From contig NZ_JAHTMW010000022.1 of NCBI RefSeq assembly GCF_026236535.1, positions 57,161-121,160 on the forward strand: a DNA stretch of 64,000 nucleotides, read 5' to 3'. This document shows positions 38,643 through 46,861 of this stretch, one piece after another (position 1 is the first letter of the stretch; every line of letters begins with the position of its first letter). The DNA comes from Streptomyces sp. SKN60. GTDB taxonomy: Bacteria > Actinomycetota > Actinomycetes > Streptomycetales > Streptomycetaceae. The notes under the pieces are model-generated. The model was not told the origin of the DNA, did not search any database, and was given only the letters and a program-made list of their open reading frames with translations. The position numbers and the translations under genes were made by a program.

Positions 38643-40675
38643 GCGGGGACCTCCGTACTTTCAAGGGGGCTGAGCTGGTTGGCTTTCCGGATCTCGTCGA
38701 CGATACGACCGATGATCCCGGTGATACCGAAGTCCTTCGGGGTGAAGACCGCGGCCACGCCGGCGGCCTTGAGCTCCGCGGCGTCGGCGTTCGGGATGAT
38801 GCCGCCGACGACGACCGGGATGTCGGCCGCCCCGGCGTCCTTCAGCCGGTCCAGGACGTCCGGCACGAGCTGGGCGTGCGAACCGGACAGGATCGACAGG
38901 CCGACCGCGTGCACGTCCTCCTCCAGGGCCGCGTCGACGATCTGCTCCGGCGTCAGCCGGATGCCCTGGTAGACCACCTCGAACCCGGCGTCGCGGGCCC
39001 GCACGGCGATCTGCTCGGCGCCGTTGGAGTGCCCGTCCAGGCCCGGCTTGCCGACCAGGAAGCGCAGCTTGCCGACGCCCATGTCGGCCGCCGTGCGGTC
39101 CACCTTGCGGCGCACCTCGGCGAGCGGGGAGCCCTCCTCGGCCGGCACGGCCACGGGGGCGGAGGAGACGCCGGTCGGGGCGCGGAACTCGCCGAACACC
39201 TCGCGCAGCGCCCCGGCCCACTCGCCGGTGGTGACCCCGGCGCGGGCGCACTCCAGGGTGGCCTCCATGAGGTTGCCGGTGCCCTTGGCGGCCTCCTTCA
39301 GGCGCTCCAGGGCCTTGCACGGCCGCGGGTGGTTGAACGGCGGCTGGTAGCGGGTGTCGCGCCAGGTGCCCAGGGCGCCCACGACGCGGGCCTCGACGGC
39401 CGGGTCGACCGTCTGGATCGCGGTGTCCAGGTCGGCGGTGAGCGGGTTGGGCTCGGTGGTCTCGAAGATGTTGACGCCGATGATCTTGTCCTCGCCGGAC
39501 TCGATCCGGGCCCGCCGCTCGGCGTGCGAGGAGACAAGCTGCGCCTTGAGGTAGCCGGACTCGACGGCGGCCATCGCGCCGCCCATCTCCTGGATCCGCT
39601 CGATCTCGGCCAGGCACTCGGCGACCAGGGCGTCCACCTTGGCCTCGATGACGTGCGAGCCGGCGAAGATGTCCTCGTATTCCAGCAGGTCGGACTCGTG
39701 GGCGAGCACCTGCTGGATCCGGAGCGACCACTGCTGGTCCCAGGGGCGCGGCAGGCCCAGCGCCTCGTTCCAGGCCGGGAGCTGTACGGCGCGGGCGCGG
39801 GCGTCCTTGGAGAGCGTCACGGCCAGCATCTCCAGGACGATGCGCTGGACGTTGTTCTCCGGCTGGGCCTCGGTCAGGCCGAGCGAGTTGACCTGCACGC
39901 CGTAGCGGAAGCGGCGCTGCTTGGCGTCCTCGATGCCGTACCGCTCACGGGTGACGGTGTCCCAGATGCGGCCGAAGGCGCGCATCTTGCACATCTCCTC
40001 GATGAACCGGACGCCGGCGTTCACGAAGAACGAGATCCGGGCGACGACCTCGCCGAACCGCTCCTCGGGAACCTGCCCGGAGTCGCGGACGGCGTCGAGG
40101 ACCGCGATCGCGGTGGACATGGCGTACGCGATCTCCTGGACCGGCGTGGCGCCGGCCTCCTGCAGGTGGTAGCTGCAGATGTTGATCGGGTTCCACTTCG
40201 GGATGTGGTTGACCGTGTACGCGATCATGTCCGTCGTGAGCCGGAGCGAGGGGCCGGGCGGGAAGACGTGCGTCCCGCGCGACAGGTACTCCTTCACGAT
40301 GTCGTTCTGGGTGGTGCCCTGGAGCTTGGTGATGTCCGCACCCTGCTCCTCGGCGACCACCTGGTAGAGCGCCAGGAGCCACATGGCGGTGGCGTTGATG
40401 GTCATCGAGGTGTTCATCTGCTCCAGGGGGATGTCCTGGAACAGCCGCCGCATGTCGCCGACGTGCGAGACGGGCACGCCGACCCGGCCGACCTCGCCGC
40501 GGGCGAGGACGTGGTCGGGGTCGTAGCCGGTCTGCGTGGGCAGGTCGAACGCGACCGAGAGGCCGGTCTGGCCCTTGGCGAGATTACGCCGGTAGAGCTC
40601 GTTCGACGCCTCGGCGGTCGAGTGGCCGGCGTAGGTCCGCATGAGCCACGGCCGGTCCTTCTGGCGCTCTGTCAT
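38639..40675 (-). CDS. meaA: coenzyme B12-dependent ethylmalonyl-CoA mutase (MeaA)
   Basis: A 678-residue single-chain mutase. The TIM-barrel part starts RPWLMRTYAGHSTAEASNELYRR with FDLPTQTGYDPDHVLARGEVG, as in methylmalonyl-CoA mutase relatives; the C-terminal B12 domain (from about residue 540) has GKPGLDGHSNGAEQIA, where the His of DGHSNG is the lower cobalt ligand, and GLSILSGSH. The order is that of MeaA/Ecm, shorter than two-subunit MCM large chains. With ccr 29 bp upstream the substrate is (2R)-ethylmalonyl-CoA, converted to (2S)-methylsuccinyl-CoA. Confidence 0.93.
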   Translation of the reverse strand: MTERQKDRPWLMRTYAGHSTAEASNELYRRNLAKGQTGLSVAFDLPTQTGYDPDHVLARGEVGRVGVPVSHVGDMRRLFQDIPLEQMNTSMTINATAMWLLALYQVVAEEQGADITKLQGTTQNDIVKEYLSRGTHVFPPGPSLRLTTDMIAYTVNHIPKWNPINICSYHLQEAGATPVQEIAYAMSTAIAVLDAVRDSGQVPEERFGEVVARISFFVNAGVRFIEEMCKMRAFGRIWDTVTRERYGIEDAKQRRFRYGVQVNSLGLTEAQPENNVQRIVLEMLAVTLSKDARARAVQLPAWNEALGLPRPWDQQWSLRIQQVLAHESDLLEYEDIFAGSHVIEAKVDALVAECLAEIERIQEMGGAMAAVESGYLKAQLVSSHAERRARIESGEDKIIGVNIFETTEPNPLTADLDTAIQTVDPAVEARVVGALGTWRDTRYQPPFNHPRPCKALERLKEAAKGTGNLMEATLECARAGVTTGEWAGALREVFGEFRAPTGVSSAPVAVPAEEGSPLAEVRRKVDRTAADMGVGKLRFLVGKPGLDGHSNGAEQIAVRARDAGFEVVYQGIRLTPEQIVDAALEEDVHAVGLSILSGSHAQLVPDVLDRLKDAGAADIPVVVGGIIPNADAAELKAAGVAAVFTPKDFGITGIIGRIVDEIRKANQLSPLESTEVPA

Positions 40676-40704
40676 CTGTGGTCCCTGGTTCAGAGGTTGC
40701 GGAA

Positions 40705-42042
40705 TCAGACGTTACGGAAGCGGTTGATGGCGTCGATGTGCTGCGCCCGCAGCTCGTGGTCGCGCACGCCCAGGCCCTCCTCGGGCGCGAGCGCGAGCAC
40801 GCCGACCTTGCCCTGGTGCAGGTTGCGGTGCACGTCGTAGGCGGCCTGGCCGGTCTCCTCCAGGGAGTAGACCTTCGAGAGCGTCGGGTGGATCTTGCCC
40901 TTGGCGACCAGCCGGTTGGCCTCCCAGGCCTCGCGGTAGTTGGCGAAGTGCGAGCCGACGATCTTCTTCAGCGACATCCACAGGTAGCGGTTGTCGTACT
41001 CGTGGTTGTAGCCCGAGGTCGAGGCGCAGGTGACGATGGTGCCGCCCTTGCGGGTGACGTAGACGCTGGCGCCGAAGGTCTCGCGGCCCGGGTGCTCGAA
41101 GACGATGTCCACGTCCTCGCCGCCGGTCAGCTCGCGGATCTTGCCGCCGAAGCGCTTCCACTCGCGCGGGTCCTGGTTCTGCTCGTCCTTCCAGAACTTG
41201 TAGCCCTCGGCGTTGCGGTCGATGACCGCCTCCGCGCCCATGGAACGGCAGATCGCGGCCTTCTCCGGGGAGGAGACGACACAGATCGGGTTGGCGCCGC
41301 CTGCCAGCGCGAACTGGGTGGCGTACGAGCCGAGGCCGCCGCTCGCGCCCCAGATCAGCACGTTGTCGCCCTGCTTCATGCCGGCGCCGTTGCGGGAGAC
41401 CAGCTGGCGGTACGCGGTGGAGTTCACCAGGCCCGGGGCCGCGGCCTCCTCCCAGCTGAGGTGGCCGGGCTTCGGCATCAGCTGGTTGGACTTCACCAGG
41501 GCGATCTCGGCCAGGCCGCCGAAGTTGGTCTCGAAGCCCCAGATGCGCTGCTCGGGGTCGAGCATCGTGTCGTTGTGGCCGTCGGAGGACTCCAGCTCGA
41601 CGCTCAGACAGTGCGCGACGACCTCGTCGCCGGGCTTCCAGGCGTTGACGCCCGGGCCGGTGCGCAGCACGACGCCGGAGAGGTCGGAGCCGATGACGTG
41701 GTACGGCAGGTCGTGGCGCTTGGTGAGCTCGGACAGGCGCCCGTAGCGCTCCAGGAAGCCGAAGGTCGACATCGGCTCGAAGATCGAGGACCACACCGAG
41801 TTGTAGTTCACGGAGCTGGCCATGACGGCGACGAGCGCCTCGCCCGGGCCGAGCTCGGGGAGCGCCACGTCGTCCAGGTGGAGCGACTTGCGCGGGTCCT
41901 TGTCGCGGCTGGCGACCCCGGCGAACATCTCCTGCTCGTCCTTGTGGACGGTCACGGCGCGGTACGACTCGGGGAGCTTGATGCTGGCGAAGTCCGCCGA
42001 CGTGGAGTCGGGCGACTGGATCGCGTCCAGGATGTCCTTCAC
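40705..42042 (-). CDS. ccr: crotonyl-CoA carboxylase/reductase
   Basis: A 445-residue MDR-type reductase that reduces and carboxylates crotonyl-CoA to (2S)-ethylmalonyl-CoA using NADPH and CO2. With the GTG start at 42042 (GGAGG 8 nt upstream) the CO2-pocket residues reported for Kitasatospora Ccr fall at the same numbers: Asn81 (VNYNSVW), Phe170 and Glu171 (WGFETNFGG) and His365 (VGSHFANY). The NADPH fold is WGASGGLGSYATQFA. The exact numbering supports both identity and start. It heads the operon ccr-meaA-mcl-MaoC-mcd and also supplies ethylmalonyl extender units. Confidence 0.96.
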   Translation of the reverse strand: MKDILDAIQSPDSTSADFASIKLPESYRAVTVHKDEQEMFAGVASRDKDPRKSLHLDDVALPELGPGEALVAVMASSVNYNSVWSSIFEPMSTFGFLERYGRLSELTKRHDLPYHVIGSDLSGVVLRTGPGVNAWKPGDEVVAHCLSVELESSDGHNDTMLDPEQRIWGFETNFGGLAEIALVKSNQLMPKPGHLSWEEAAAPGLVNSTAYRQLVSRNGAGMKQGDNVLIWGASGGLGSYATQFALAGGANPICVVSSPEKAAICRSMGAEAVIDRNAEGYKFWKDEQNQDPREWKRFGGKIRELTGGEDVDIVFEHPGRETFGASVYVTRKGGTIVTCASTSGYNHEYDNRYLWMSLKKIVGSHFANYREAWEANRLVAKGKIHPTLSKVYSLEETGQAAYDVHRNLHQGKVGVLALAPEEGLGVRDHELRAQHIDAINRFRNV

Positions 42043-42280
42043 GGGATGCCTCCGGCGGTGCGGCGTCCCGGGCGGGGGACGCGCTGAGGGTTTTCGTCGG
42101 GGTTGGTGCTGTGGAGGTGTGCCGTCGGTTCGGCGCGGTGGAGCGGTGGCGGCGCCGGTGTGGGGCGCGGGAGGTTGCCTGTGACGCAGGCGTCCGGGCG
42201 CACTTGCAGGATTGCTTGTGGGGACAGCCGGCGCACGAGGTGATCTCTGCGCGCCGGCCGCCCGGACACCCTCAACGTAT

Positions 42281-42315
42281 GGCACGCCGTGTCACGTGAC
42301 AAGGCACTGCGTGCC
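42281..42315. promoter_or_regulatory. palindromic operator candidate upstream of ccr
   Basis: A perfect 12-bp palindrome TGTCACGTGACA (42290-42301) is flanked by GGCACGC (42281-42287) and its complement GCGTGCC (42309-42315). It lies about 250 bp before the ccr start and behind the TetR gene. It is a good candidate site for that TetR. Confidence 0.55.
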
Positions 42316-42413
42316 AACAATTTCACTCAGATGCAATCTGGTGGTCACGGATGAGCGATGATCGATCGAAAATGCCCCTGAACTGGGCGGATAAGGCATC
42401 GGGAGACCCGGAT

Positions 42414-42456
42414 ACGACGAGGGCCGCCCCCGGAATCCGGGAGCGGCCCTCGTCGT
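42414..42456 (-). terminator. terminator hairpin of the TetR gene
   Basis: ACGACGAGGGCCGC (42414-42427) pairs perfectly with GCGGCCCTCGTCGT (42443-42456); inside, CCCGG and CCGGG add five pairs around AAT. It starts 11 bp after the TetR stop on the minus strand. Confidence 0.8.
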
Positions 42457-42466
42457 GACGTGATGG

Positions 42467-43306
42467 TCAGCTCTTCTTGAGCGCCTGCTGGATCGTCCGC
42501 ATGACCTCGTCCAGCGGTGCGTCCGTCCGGGCGACGGCGACCACCACGTCGCCCGTCGTGGAGGCGGTGGCGGCGGCCGGCCGGACCGGCTCGTCCGCGG
42601 CCCTGGCGCTCTCGGCCGGCACGGTCCCGGGCCGGGCGCCTATGCCGCTGCCGAAGGTCTCCCGGACGATCGCGAAGGCGTGGTCGAGCTGCGCCTCCAC
42701 GTCCCCCTGGCCGCCGGCCCGCAGCCAGCGCCGCAGCACGTGGTTGTGGGCCGTGACCACCGCCGACGCGGCCACCTCGGCGAGCAGCGGGTCGTCGTTG
42801 CCGTCGTGGTGGTCGCGCTCGTCGAAGTGCCCGAGCAGATAGCGGGTGAAGAGGCGCTCGTAGCGGGCCACCGAGGCGATCTCGCGCTCGCGCAGCGTCG
42901 GCACCTCACGGGTGAGCCGGTAGCGGGCCACGGAGACCGCGGGCGCGCCCGCGTACATCTTCATGACCTCCTTGATGCCCCGGCACACGGTGTCGAGCGG
43001 GTGCTCGTGCGGCGGTGCGGCGTTCAGGACCGCCTCGGCGCGCACCAGGGTGTCGTCGTGGTCGGGGAAGATCGCCTCTTCCTTGGAGCGGAAGTGCCGG
43101 AAGAAGGTCCGCCGGGCCACCCCGGCCGCCGCCGCGATCTCGTCGACGGTGGTCGCCTCGTACCCCTTGGTGGCGAACAGCTCCATGGCCGCGCTGGCGA
43201 GCTCCCGGCGCATTTTCAGCCGCTGTGCGGCGGCACGGGTCCCCGCCGCGCTCTCCGGGGCGTCGGGCGTGGACGTGGCACGGGGTGTCTTCGCGGCCTT
43301 GGACAT
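42467..43306 (-). CDS. TetR-family regulator, probable controller of the ethylmalonyl-CoA operon
   Basis: A 279-residue regulator. The TetR domain is residues 22-75: MRRELASAAMELFATKGYEATTV, then DEIAAAAGVARRTFFRHFRSK with the recognition helix at VARRTFFRHF. The effector domain is helical; the C-terminal 60 residues are Ala/Pro/Val-rich and look disordered, except for a final amphipathic helix LDEVMRTIQQALKK. It lies just upstream of ccr, in the same direction, and the TetR regulator CcrR of Methylorubrum controls ccr in a comparable way, so I infer a similar role. Start chosen at 43306 (MSKAAKTPRA). Confidence 0.88.
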   Translation of the reverse strand: MSKAAKTPRATSTPDAPESAAGTRAAAQRLKMRRELASAAMELFATKGYEATTVDEIAAAAGVARRTFFRHFRSKEEAIFPDHDDTLVRAEAVLNAAPPHEHPLDTVCRGIKEVMKMYAGAPAVSVARYRLTREVPTLREREIASVARYERLFTRYLLGHFDERDHHDGNDDPLLAEVAASAVVTAHNHVLRRWLRAGGQGDVEAQLDHAFAIVRETFGSGIGARPGTVPAESARAADEPVRPAAATASTTGDVVVAVARTDAPLDEVMRTIQQALKKS

Positions 43307-43430
43307 GTCCCGAACGTACTGCATCGGAGCGGCAGTGCGCCCAGGTGGGGGAGGGGAGCCCGGCCCGGCACCGGCGGTGCCCGGCGGGCTGAGCAGCCCT
43401 CCCCATCCCCCGTACGGCCCGGAGCCCGGC

Positions 43431-45212
43431 TCAGCGGCGGGCATATTCGCGGAAGCCACGGCCCGTCTTGCGGCCGAGGCAGCCCGCGGCCACCAGGTGC
43501 TCCAGGAGCGGCGCCGGGGCCAGGCCCGGGTCGCGGAACTCGCGGTGCAGGACCTTCTCGATGGCGAGCGAGACGTCCAGGCCGACCACGTCGAGCAGCT
43601 CGAACGGACCCATCGGGTAGCCGCCGCCCAGCTTCATCGCGGCGTCGATGTCGTCCAGGGTGGCGTAGTGCTCCTGGACCATCTTGATCGCGTTGTTGAG
43701 GTACGGGAAGAGCAGCGCGTTGACGATGAAGCCGGCCCGGTCGCCGCAGTCCACGCCGTGCTTCCTGATCTTGGCGGTGACCTCGCGGACGGTGGCGTGG
43801 ACGTCGTCGGCGGTCAGCACCGTACGGACGATCTCCACCAGCTTCATGGCGGGCGCCGGGTTGAAGAAGTGCATGCCGATGACGTCCTGAGGGCGGCTCG
43901 TCGCCTTGGCGCAGGCGACGACCGGCAGCGAGGAGGTCGTGGTGGCGAGCACCGCGCCCGGCTTGCAGATCTTGTCCAGACGGGCGAACAGGTCCTGCTT
44001 GACCGCCAGGTCCTCGGCGACCGCCTCGACGGCCAGGTCGACCTCGGCGAAGGCGTCGAGCGAACCGGCCGGGACGATCCGGGCCAGCGTCTCGTCGTGC
44101 GCCTCGCCGGTCATCCGGCCCTTGTCCACGGAGCGGCCGAGCGACTTGGCGATCCGGGCCTTGGCGGTGTCCGCCTTCTCCTGCGAGCGGGCGGCCAGGA
44201 CGACCTGGTAGCCGGCCTTGGCGAAGACCTCGGCGATGCCGGAGGCCATGGTGCCCGAGCCGGCGACGCCGACCGAGCGGACCTCACGGCCGGCGCCGGC
44301 GGACGCCGAGTCCTGCGGGGTGAGCGCGTCGGCGACGACCTCGGCGGAGCCGGCGGACGCGTAGCTGTAGAAGCCGCGGCCGGACTTGCGGCCGGTCAGA
44401 CCCGCCTCGCTGAGCTGCTTGAGGATCGGGGCCGGGGCGTGCAGCCGGTCCCGCGAGGAGGCGTACATCGCCTCCAGGACGGTACGGGCGGTGTCGATGC
44501 CGATCAGGTCGAGCAGCGCCAGCGGGCCCATCGGCAGACCGCAGCCGAGCCGCATCGCGGCGTCGATGTCCTCGCGGGAGGCGTACTTGGCCTCGTACAT
44601 CGCGGCGGCCTGGTTGAGGTAGCCGAAGAGCAGCCCGTCGGCGACGAAGCCGGGGCGGTCGCCGACCGCGACCGGCTCCTTGCCGAGCTCCTGGGCGAGG
44701 CGGGTGACGGCGTCCACGTGCCGCGGGTCGGTGAGCACCGAGGAGACCACCTCGACCAGCTTCATCGCCTGGACCGGGGTGAAGAAGTGCAGGCCGAGCA
44801 CGCGCTCCGGGTGCGCGGAGTCGGCGGCGAGGCGGGTGACCGAGAGGGCGTTGGTGCCGGTGGCGAGGATCGCGTCCGGCCGGACGATGCCGTCCAGGGC
44901 GCGGAAGACCTCCTGCTTGGTCTCGTACGCCTCGGGCACGACCTCGATGACGAGATCGGCCGCGGCGGCGGCCTGCAGGTCGGAGTAGGTGCGGAAGCGG
45001 GCGAGGACGTCCTGCCGCTCCTGCTCGGTGATGCGCTCGCGGGCCACCGCGCGGGCGGTGGAGGCCTCCAGGGCGGCGACGGCCTGGGCGGCCGCGGTCT
45101 CGTCGATGTCGATGCCGATGACCTCGCGGCCGGCCCGGGCGAGGACATCGGCGATGCCCGTGCCCATGGTGCCGAGACCGACGACGGCGATGGTGGAGAG
45201 AGGGGTGTCCAT
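43431..45212 (-). CDS. doubled 3-hydroxyacyl-CoA (3-hydroxybutyryl-CoA) dehydrogenase
   Basis: A 593-residue protein made of two complete 3-hydroxyacyl-CoA dehydrogenase units in tandem, each near 290 residues, about twice the single-unit length. Unit 1 has the NAD motif VVGLGTMGTGIADVLARAG near residue 10, LGLHFFTPVQAMKLVEVV with catalytic His, and GCGLPMGPLALLDLIG. Unit 2 begins near 315 with GVAGSGTMASGIAEV, then IGMHFFNPAPAMKLVEIV and GGGYPMGPFELLDVVG. Both sets of motifs are intact. It would form 3-hydroxybutyryl-CoA or oxidise it, the step that feeds crotonyl-CoA to Ccr. Start ATG 45212 with AGGGGA upstream. Confidence 0.92.
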   Translation of the reverse strand: MDTPLSTIAVVGLGTMGTGIADVLARAGREVIGIDIDETAAAQAVAALEASTARAVARERITEQERQDVLARFRTYSDLQAAAAADLVIEVVPEAYETKQEVFRALDGIVRPDAILATGTNALSVTRLAADSAHPERVLGLHFFTPVQAMKLVEVVSSVLTDPRHVDAVTRLAQELGKEPVAVGDRPGFVADGLLFGYLNQAAAMYEAKYASREDIDAAMRLGCGLPMGPLALLDLIGIDTARTVLEAMYASSRDRLHAPAPILKQLSEAGLTGRKSGRGFYSYASAGSAEVVADALTPQDSASAGAGREVRSVGVAGSGTMASGIAEVFAKAGYQVVLAARSQEKADTAKARIAKSLGRSVDKGRMTGEAHDETLARIVPAGSLDAFAEVDLAVEAVAEDLAVKQDLFARLDKICKPGAVLATTTSSLPVVACAKATSRPQDVIGMHFFNPAPAMKLVEIVRTVLTADDVHATVREVTAKIRKHGVDCGDRAGFIVNALLFPYLNNAIKMVQEHYATLDDIDAAMKLGGGYPMGPFELLDVVGLDVSLAIEKVLHREFRDPGLAPAPLLEHLVAAGCLGRKTGRGFREYARR

Positions 45213-45481
45213 CAGGGGACTCCTGGGAGAAGAGTGACGACTGAAGGCAGCGCGCGAAGAAAGGAAGGCGCGGTGGGCCCGGAGGTCGAGGGAAAGACCA
45301 GCGGGGCGTGGGAAACGGGCGACGGACCCTGTCCCGGAGTCACGTCGAAAACTGCCGAACCGAACGAACGAACACAACGGCTGCGTCACCAGGCCGTCGT
45401 GCGGAGTGCGGGGGGTGGCCCGCTCACCTGAGATTAACTGCCCGGTAACGAGCACGCCAGTCCTGGCAAGTTGAGGAAAGT

Positions 45482-46117
45482 GTGATCTGGGTCGCGGATA
45501 GGCTGAGGAATATGAATTTCGCTGCGGACCCCGAATTCTGCTCGATGATCGATCGTTTGCGGGAAGAGATCGAGAATGACGGAGGGGAGGTTCCCGCGGC
45601 ATTCGAACAACTCGCCGGACCGCTCGGTACGGAGGAACTGCACGCCGCCCTCACCGCACCCGGGCAGCCGCTCTGGGCCCGCGAGATCGCCGCCTTCCGG
45701 CTCGGCCTGGCCGGCGACCCCCGCGCCTTCGAGGCCCTGGTCCTCCTCCTCAACCACCGCGACCCCGAGCGCTGCGTCTCCGCCGCCCACGCCCTCACCC
45801 GGCTCGGCGACCCGCGCACCGCCCGCGCCGCCGCCGCGCTCGCCACCAACGAACTCCGTGTCGCCTACGCCCTGCTGCCGGTCCGCCTGCTCGCCGCCCT
45901 GCGCGCCCCGGAGAGCGCGCCCGCCCTCGTCACGGTCCTGCGCCGCCGCCTCACGCCCGGCGACCCGCACTGGCGCGTCGGCCTCGCCTGCGTCGAGGGG
46001 CTCGGGGTCCTGGGGGACCTCGGCGGCCCGGCCGCCCGGGAGGTCCTGACCGCGGCGCTCCCGCACCCGAGGCTGGGGGAGGCGGCCCGGGAGGCGTTGC
46101 GGCGGCTGTGCCCCTAG
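45482..46117 (+). CDS. HEAT-repeat protein
   Basis: A 211-residue alpha-solenoid. Repeats are seen as WAREIAAFRLGLAGDPRAFEAL, CVSAAHALTRLGDPRTARAA, and GLACVEGLGVLGDLGGPAAREVL, each a two-helix unit with the D-PR turn of PBS-lyase/HEAT type. The role is probably binding a protein partner. GTG at 45482 has GAGG with a 5-nt gap; an ATG ten codons later is the alternative but its ribosome site is too close. The TAG stop is part of the CTAG that borders repeat copy 3. Confidence 0.82.
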   Translation: MIWVADRLRNMNFAADPEFCSMIDRLREEIENDGGEVPAAFEQLAGPLGTEELHAALTAPGQPLWAREIAAFRLGLAGDPRAFEALVLLLNHRDPERCVSAAHALTRLGDPRTARAAAALATNELRVAYALLPVRLLAALRAPESAPALVTVLRRRLTPGDPHWRVGLACVEGLGVLGDLGGPAAREVLTAALPHPRLGEAAREALRRLCP

Positions 46118-46344
46118 GTCCTGTCCGGAAAGTCCCGCCTGGCTCGCGGCGCCTGGCACGCACTCCCCCGTAGCCCTTCGGGCACGGGAGGTGCCCCCAC
46201 CGCGTTGTCGTCGGTCGCCATGGCAAGCCATGTCTCCCTCCTCCGCCTTGCGATCGCACGCACCAGACACCGCGAGCCCTGCCCTGCGGGCAGACTGGGG
46301 GTACCTCCCGGCGAAGCCAGGGGGAGCTACTTTCCGGACAGGCC
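46118..46344 (+). mobile_element. MITE-like element, copy 3 (227 bp)
   Basis: A full copy on the plus strand: GTCCTGTCCGGAAAGT at the left, ACTTTCCGGACAGGCC at the right, CTAG at 46114-46117 and 46345-46348. It differs from the reverse complement of copy 1 at only a few positions and has the same length, which suggests recent spread. It contains an extra hairpin (AGCTCCCCCTGG region) missing from copy 2. It lies between the convergent HEAT and RidA-like genes; the left CTAG is the HEAT stop codon. Confidence 0.75.
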
Positions 46345-46358
46345 CTAGGGCCCGCGGG

Positions 46359-46793
46359 CTAGGCGCTGTGCCGGCCCTCAGGCATGCCCCGCTCCTCCGG
46401 TATCAGCGCGAACGCCTCTATCTCCACGAGGAGTTCGGGCCGTACCAGCGCGCCCACCTGGACCGCCGAGCCGGCCGGCAGCGGAAGCCCGTCGAACGCG
46501 GCGTCGCGGGCCGCGCGGAGCGCGGGCATGTGCGCCATGTCCGTGACGAAGTAGGTCAGCTTCACCACGTCCTCGAAACCCGCTCCGGCCGCGGCCAGGC
46601 AGCGGCCGACGTTGGCGAAGACCTGCCGGGCCTGCGCGACCGGATCCCCGGCGCCGACGATCGCGCCCCCGGCGTCCAGGGCGAGCTGGCCGGACACGGC
46701 CACGAACCGGCCGGTCCCCCATACGACATGGCTGTACTGCGGACTGGGCGCGAGCCCCTCGGGGGCGGACACATGGGTCAGATGCGTACTCAT
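46359..46793 (-). CDS. RidA/YjgF-family protein lacking the usual active-site Arg
   Basis: A 144-residue chorismate mutase-like trimer-forming fold. YSHVVWGTGRFVAVSGQLALDAGG and VFANVGRCLAAAGAGFEDVVKLTYFVTD are family blocks, and LLVEIEAFAL is the closing strand. The Arg that deaminating RidA proteins carry two residues before the LP of the VARLP motif aligns with Ala or Leu here (VGALVRPELLVEIE), so 2-aminoacrylate deaminase activity is doubtful and one of the Rid4-7-like groups is more likely. Convergent with the HEAT gene across repeat copy 3. Confidence 0.85.
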   Translation of the reverse strand: MSTHLTHVSAPEGLAPSPQYSHVVWGTGRFVAVSGQLALDAGGAIVGAGDPVAQARQVFANVGRCLAAAGAGFEDVVKLTYFVTDMAHMPALRAARDAAFDGLPLPAGSAVQVGALVRPELLVEIEAFALIPEERGMPEGRHSA

Positions 46794-46844
46794 GGCTCAC
46801 ATCCTGACCCATGCCACTGACAGTCGGGTCCCCTCTGGTCGATC

Positions 46845-46853
46845 TGTGGACAA
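46845..46853 (-). promoter_or_regulatory. DnaA-box-like sequence TTGTCCACA
   Basis: TGTGGACAA on the plus strand is a perfect Streptomyces-type DnaA box on the minus strand. It lies in the 68-bp gap between the RidA-like start and the end of the tripeptidyl peptidase gene. A lone copy; function uncertain. Confidence 0.3.
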
Positions 46854-46861
46854 CTCTCGGG

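Larger units (their letters stand above)
42043..42466. other. 424-bp intergenic region between ccr and its TetR gene
   Basis: This is the longest gene-free stretch in the window. It holds the ccr ribosome site, a G/T-rich leader (42075-42260), a 12-bp palindrome with flanking inverted repeats at 42281-42315, an A/T-richer stretch typical of promoters (42301-42400), and the terminator of the TetR gene at 42414-42456. I see no open frame with coding character. Confidence 0.6.

Noticed and set aside
46118..46344. An open frame inside the repeat elements (minus strand, beginning MRSQGGGGRHGLPWRP)
   Set aside because: It recurs only because the DNA repeats, has no ribosome site, and runs over the hairpins and ends of the element; copies differ without synonymous bias.
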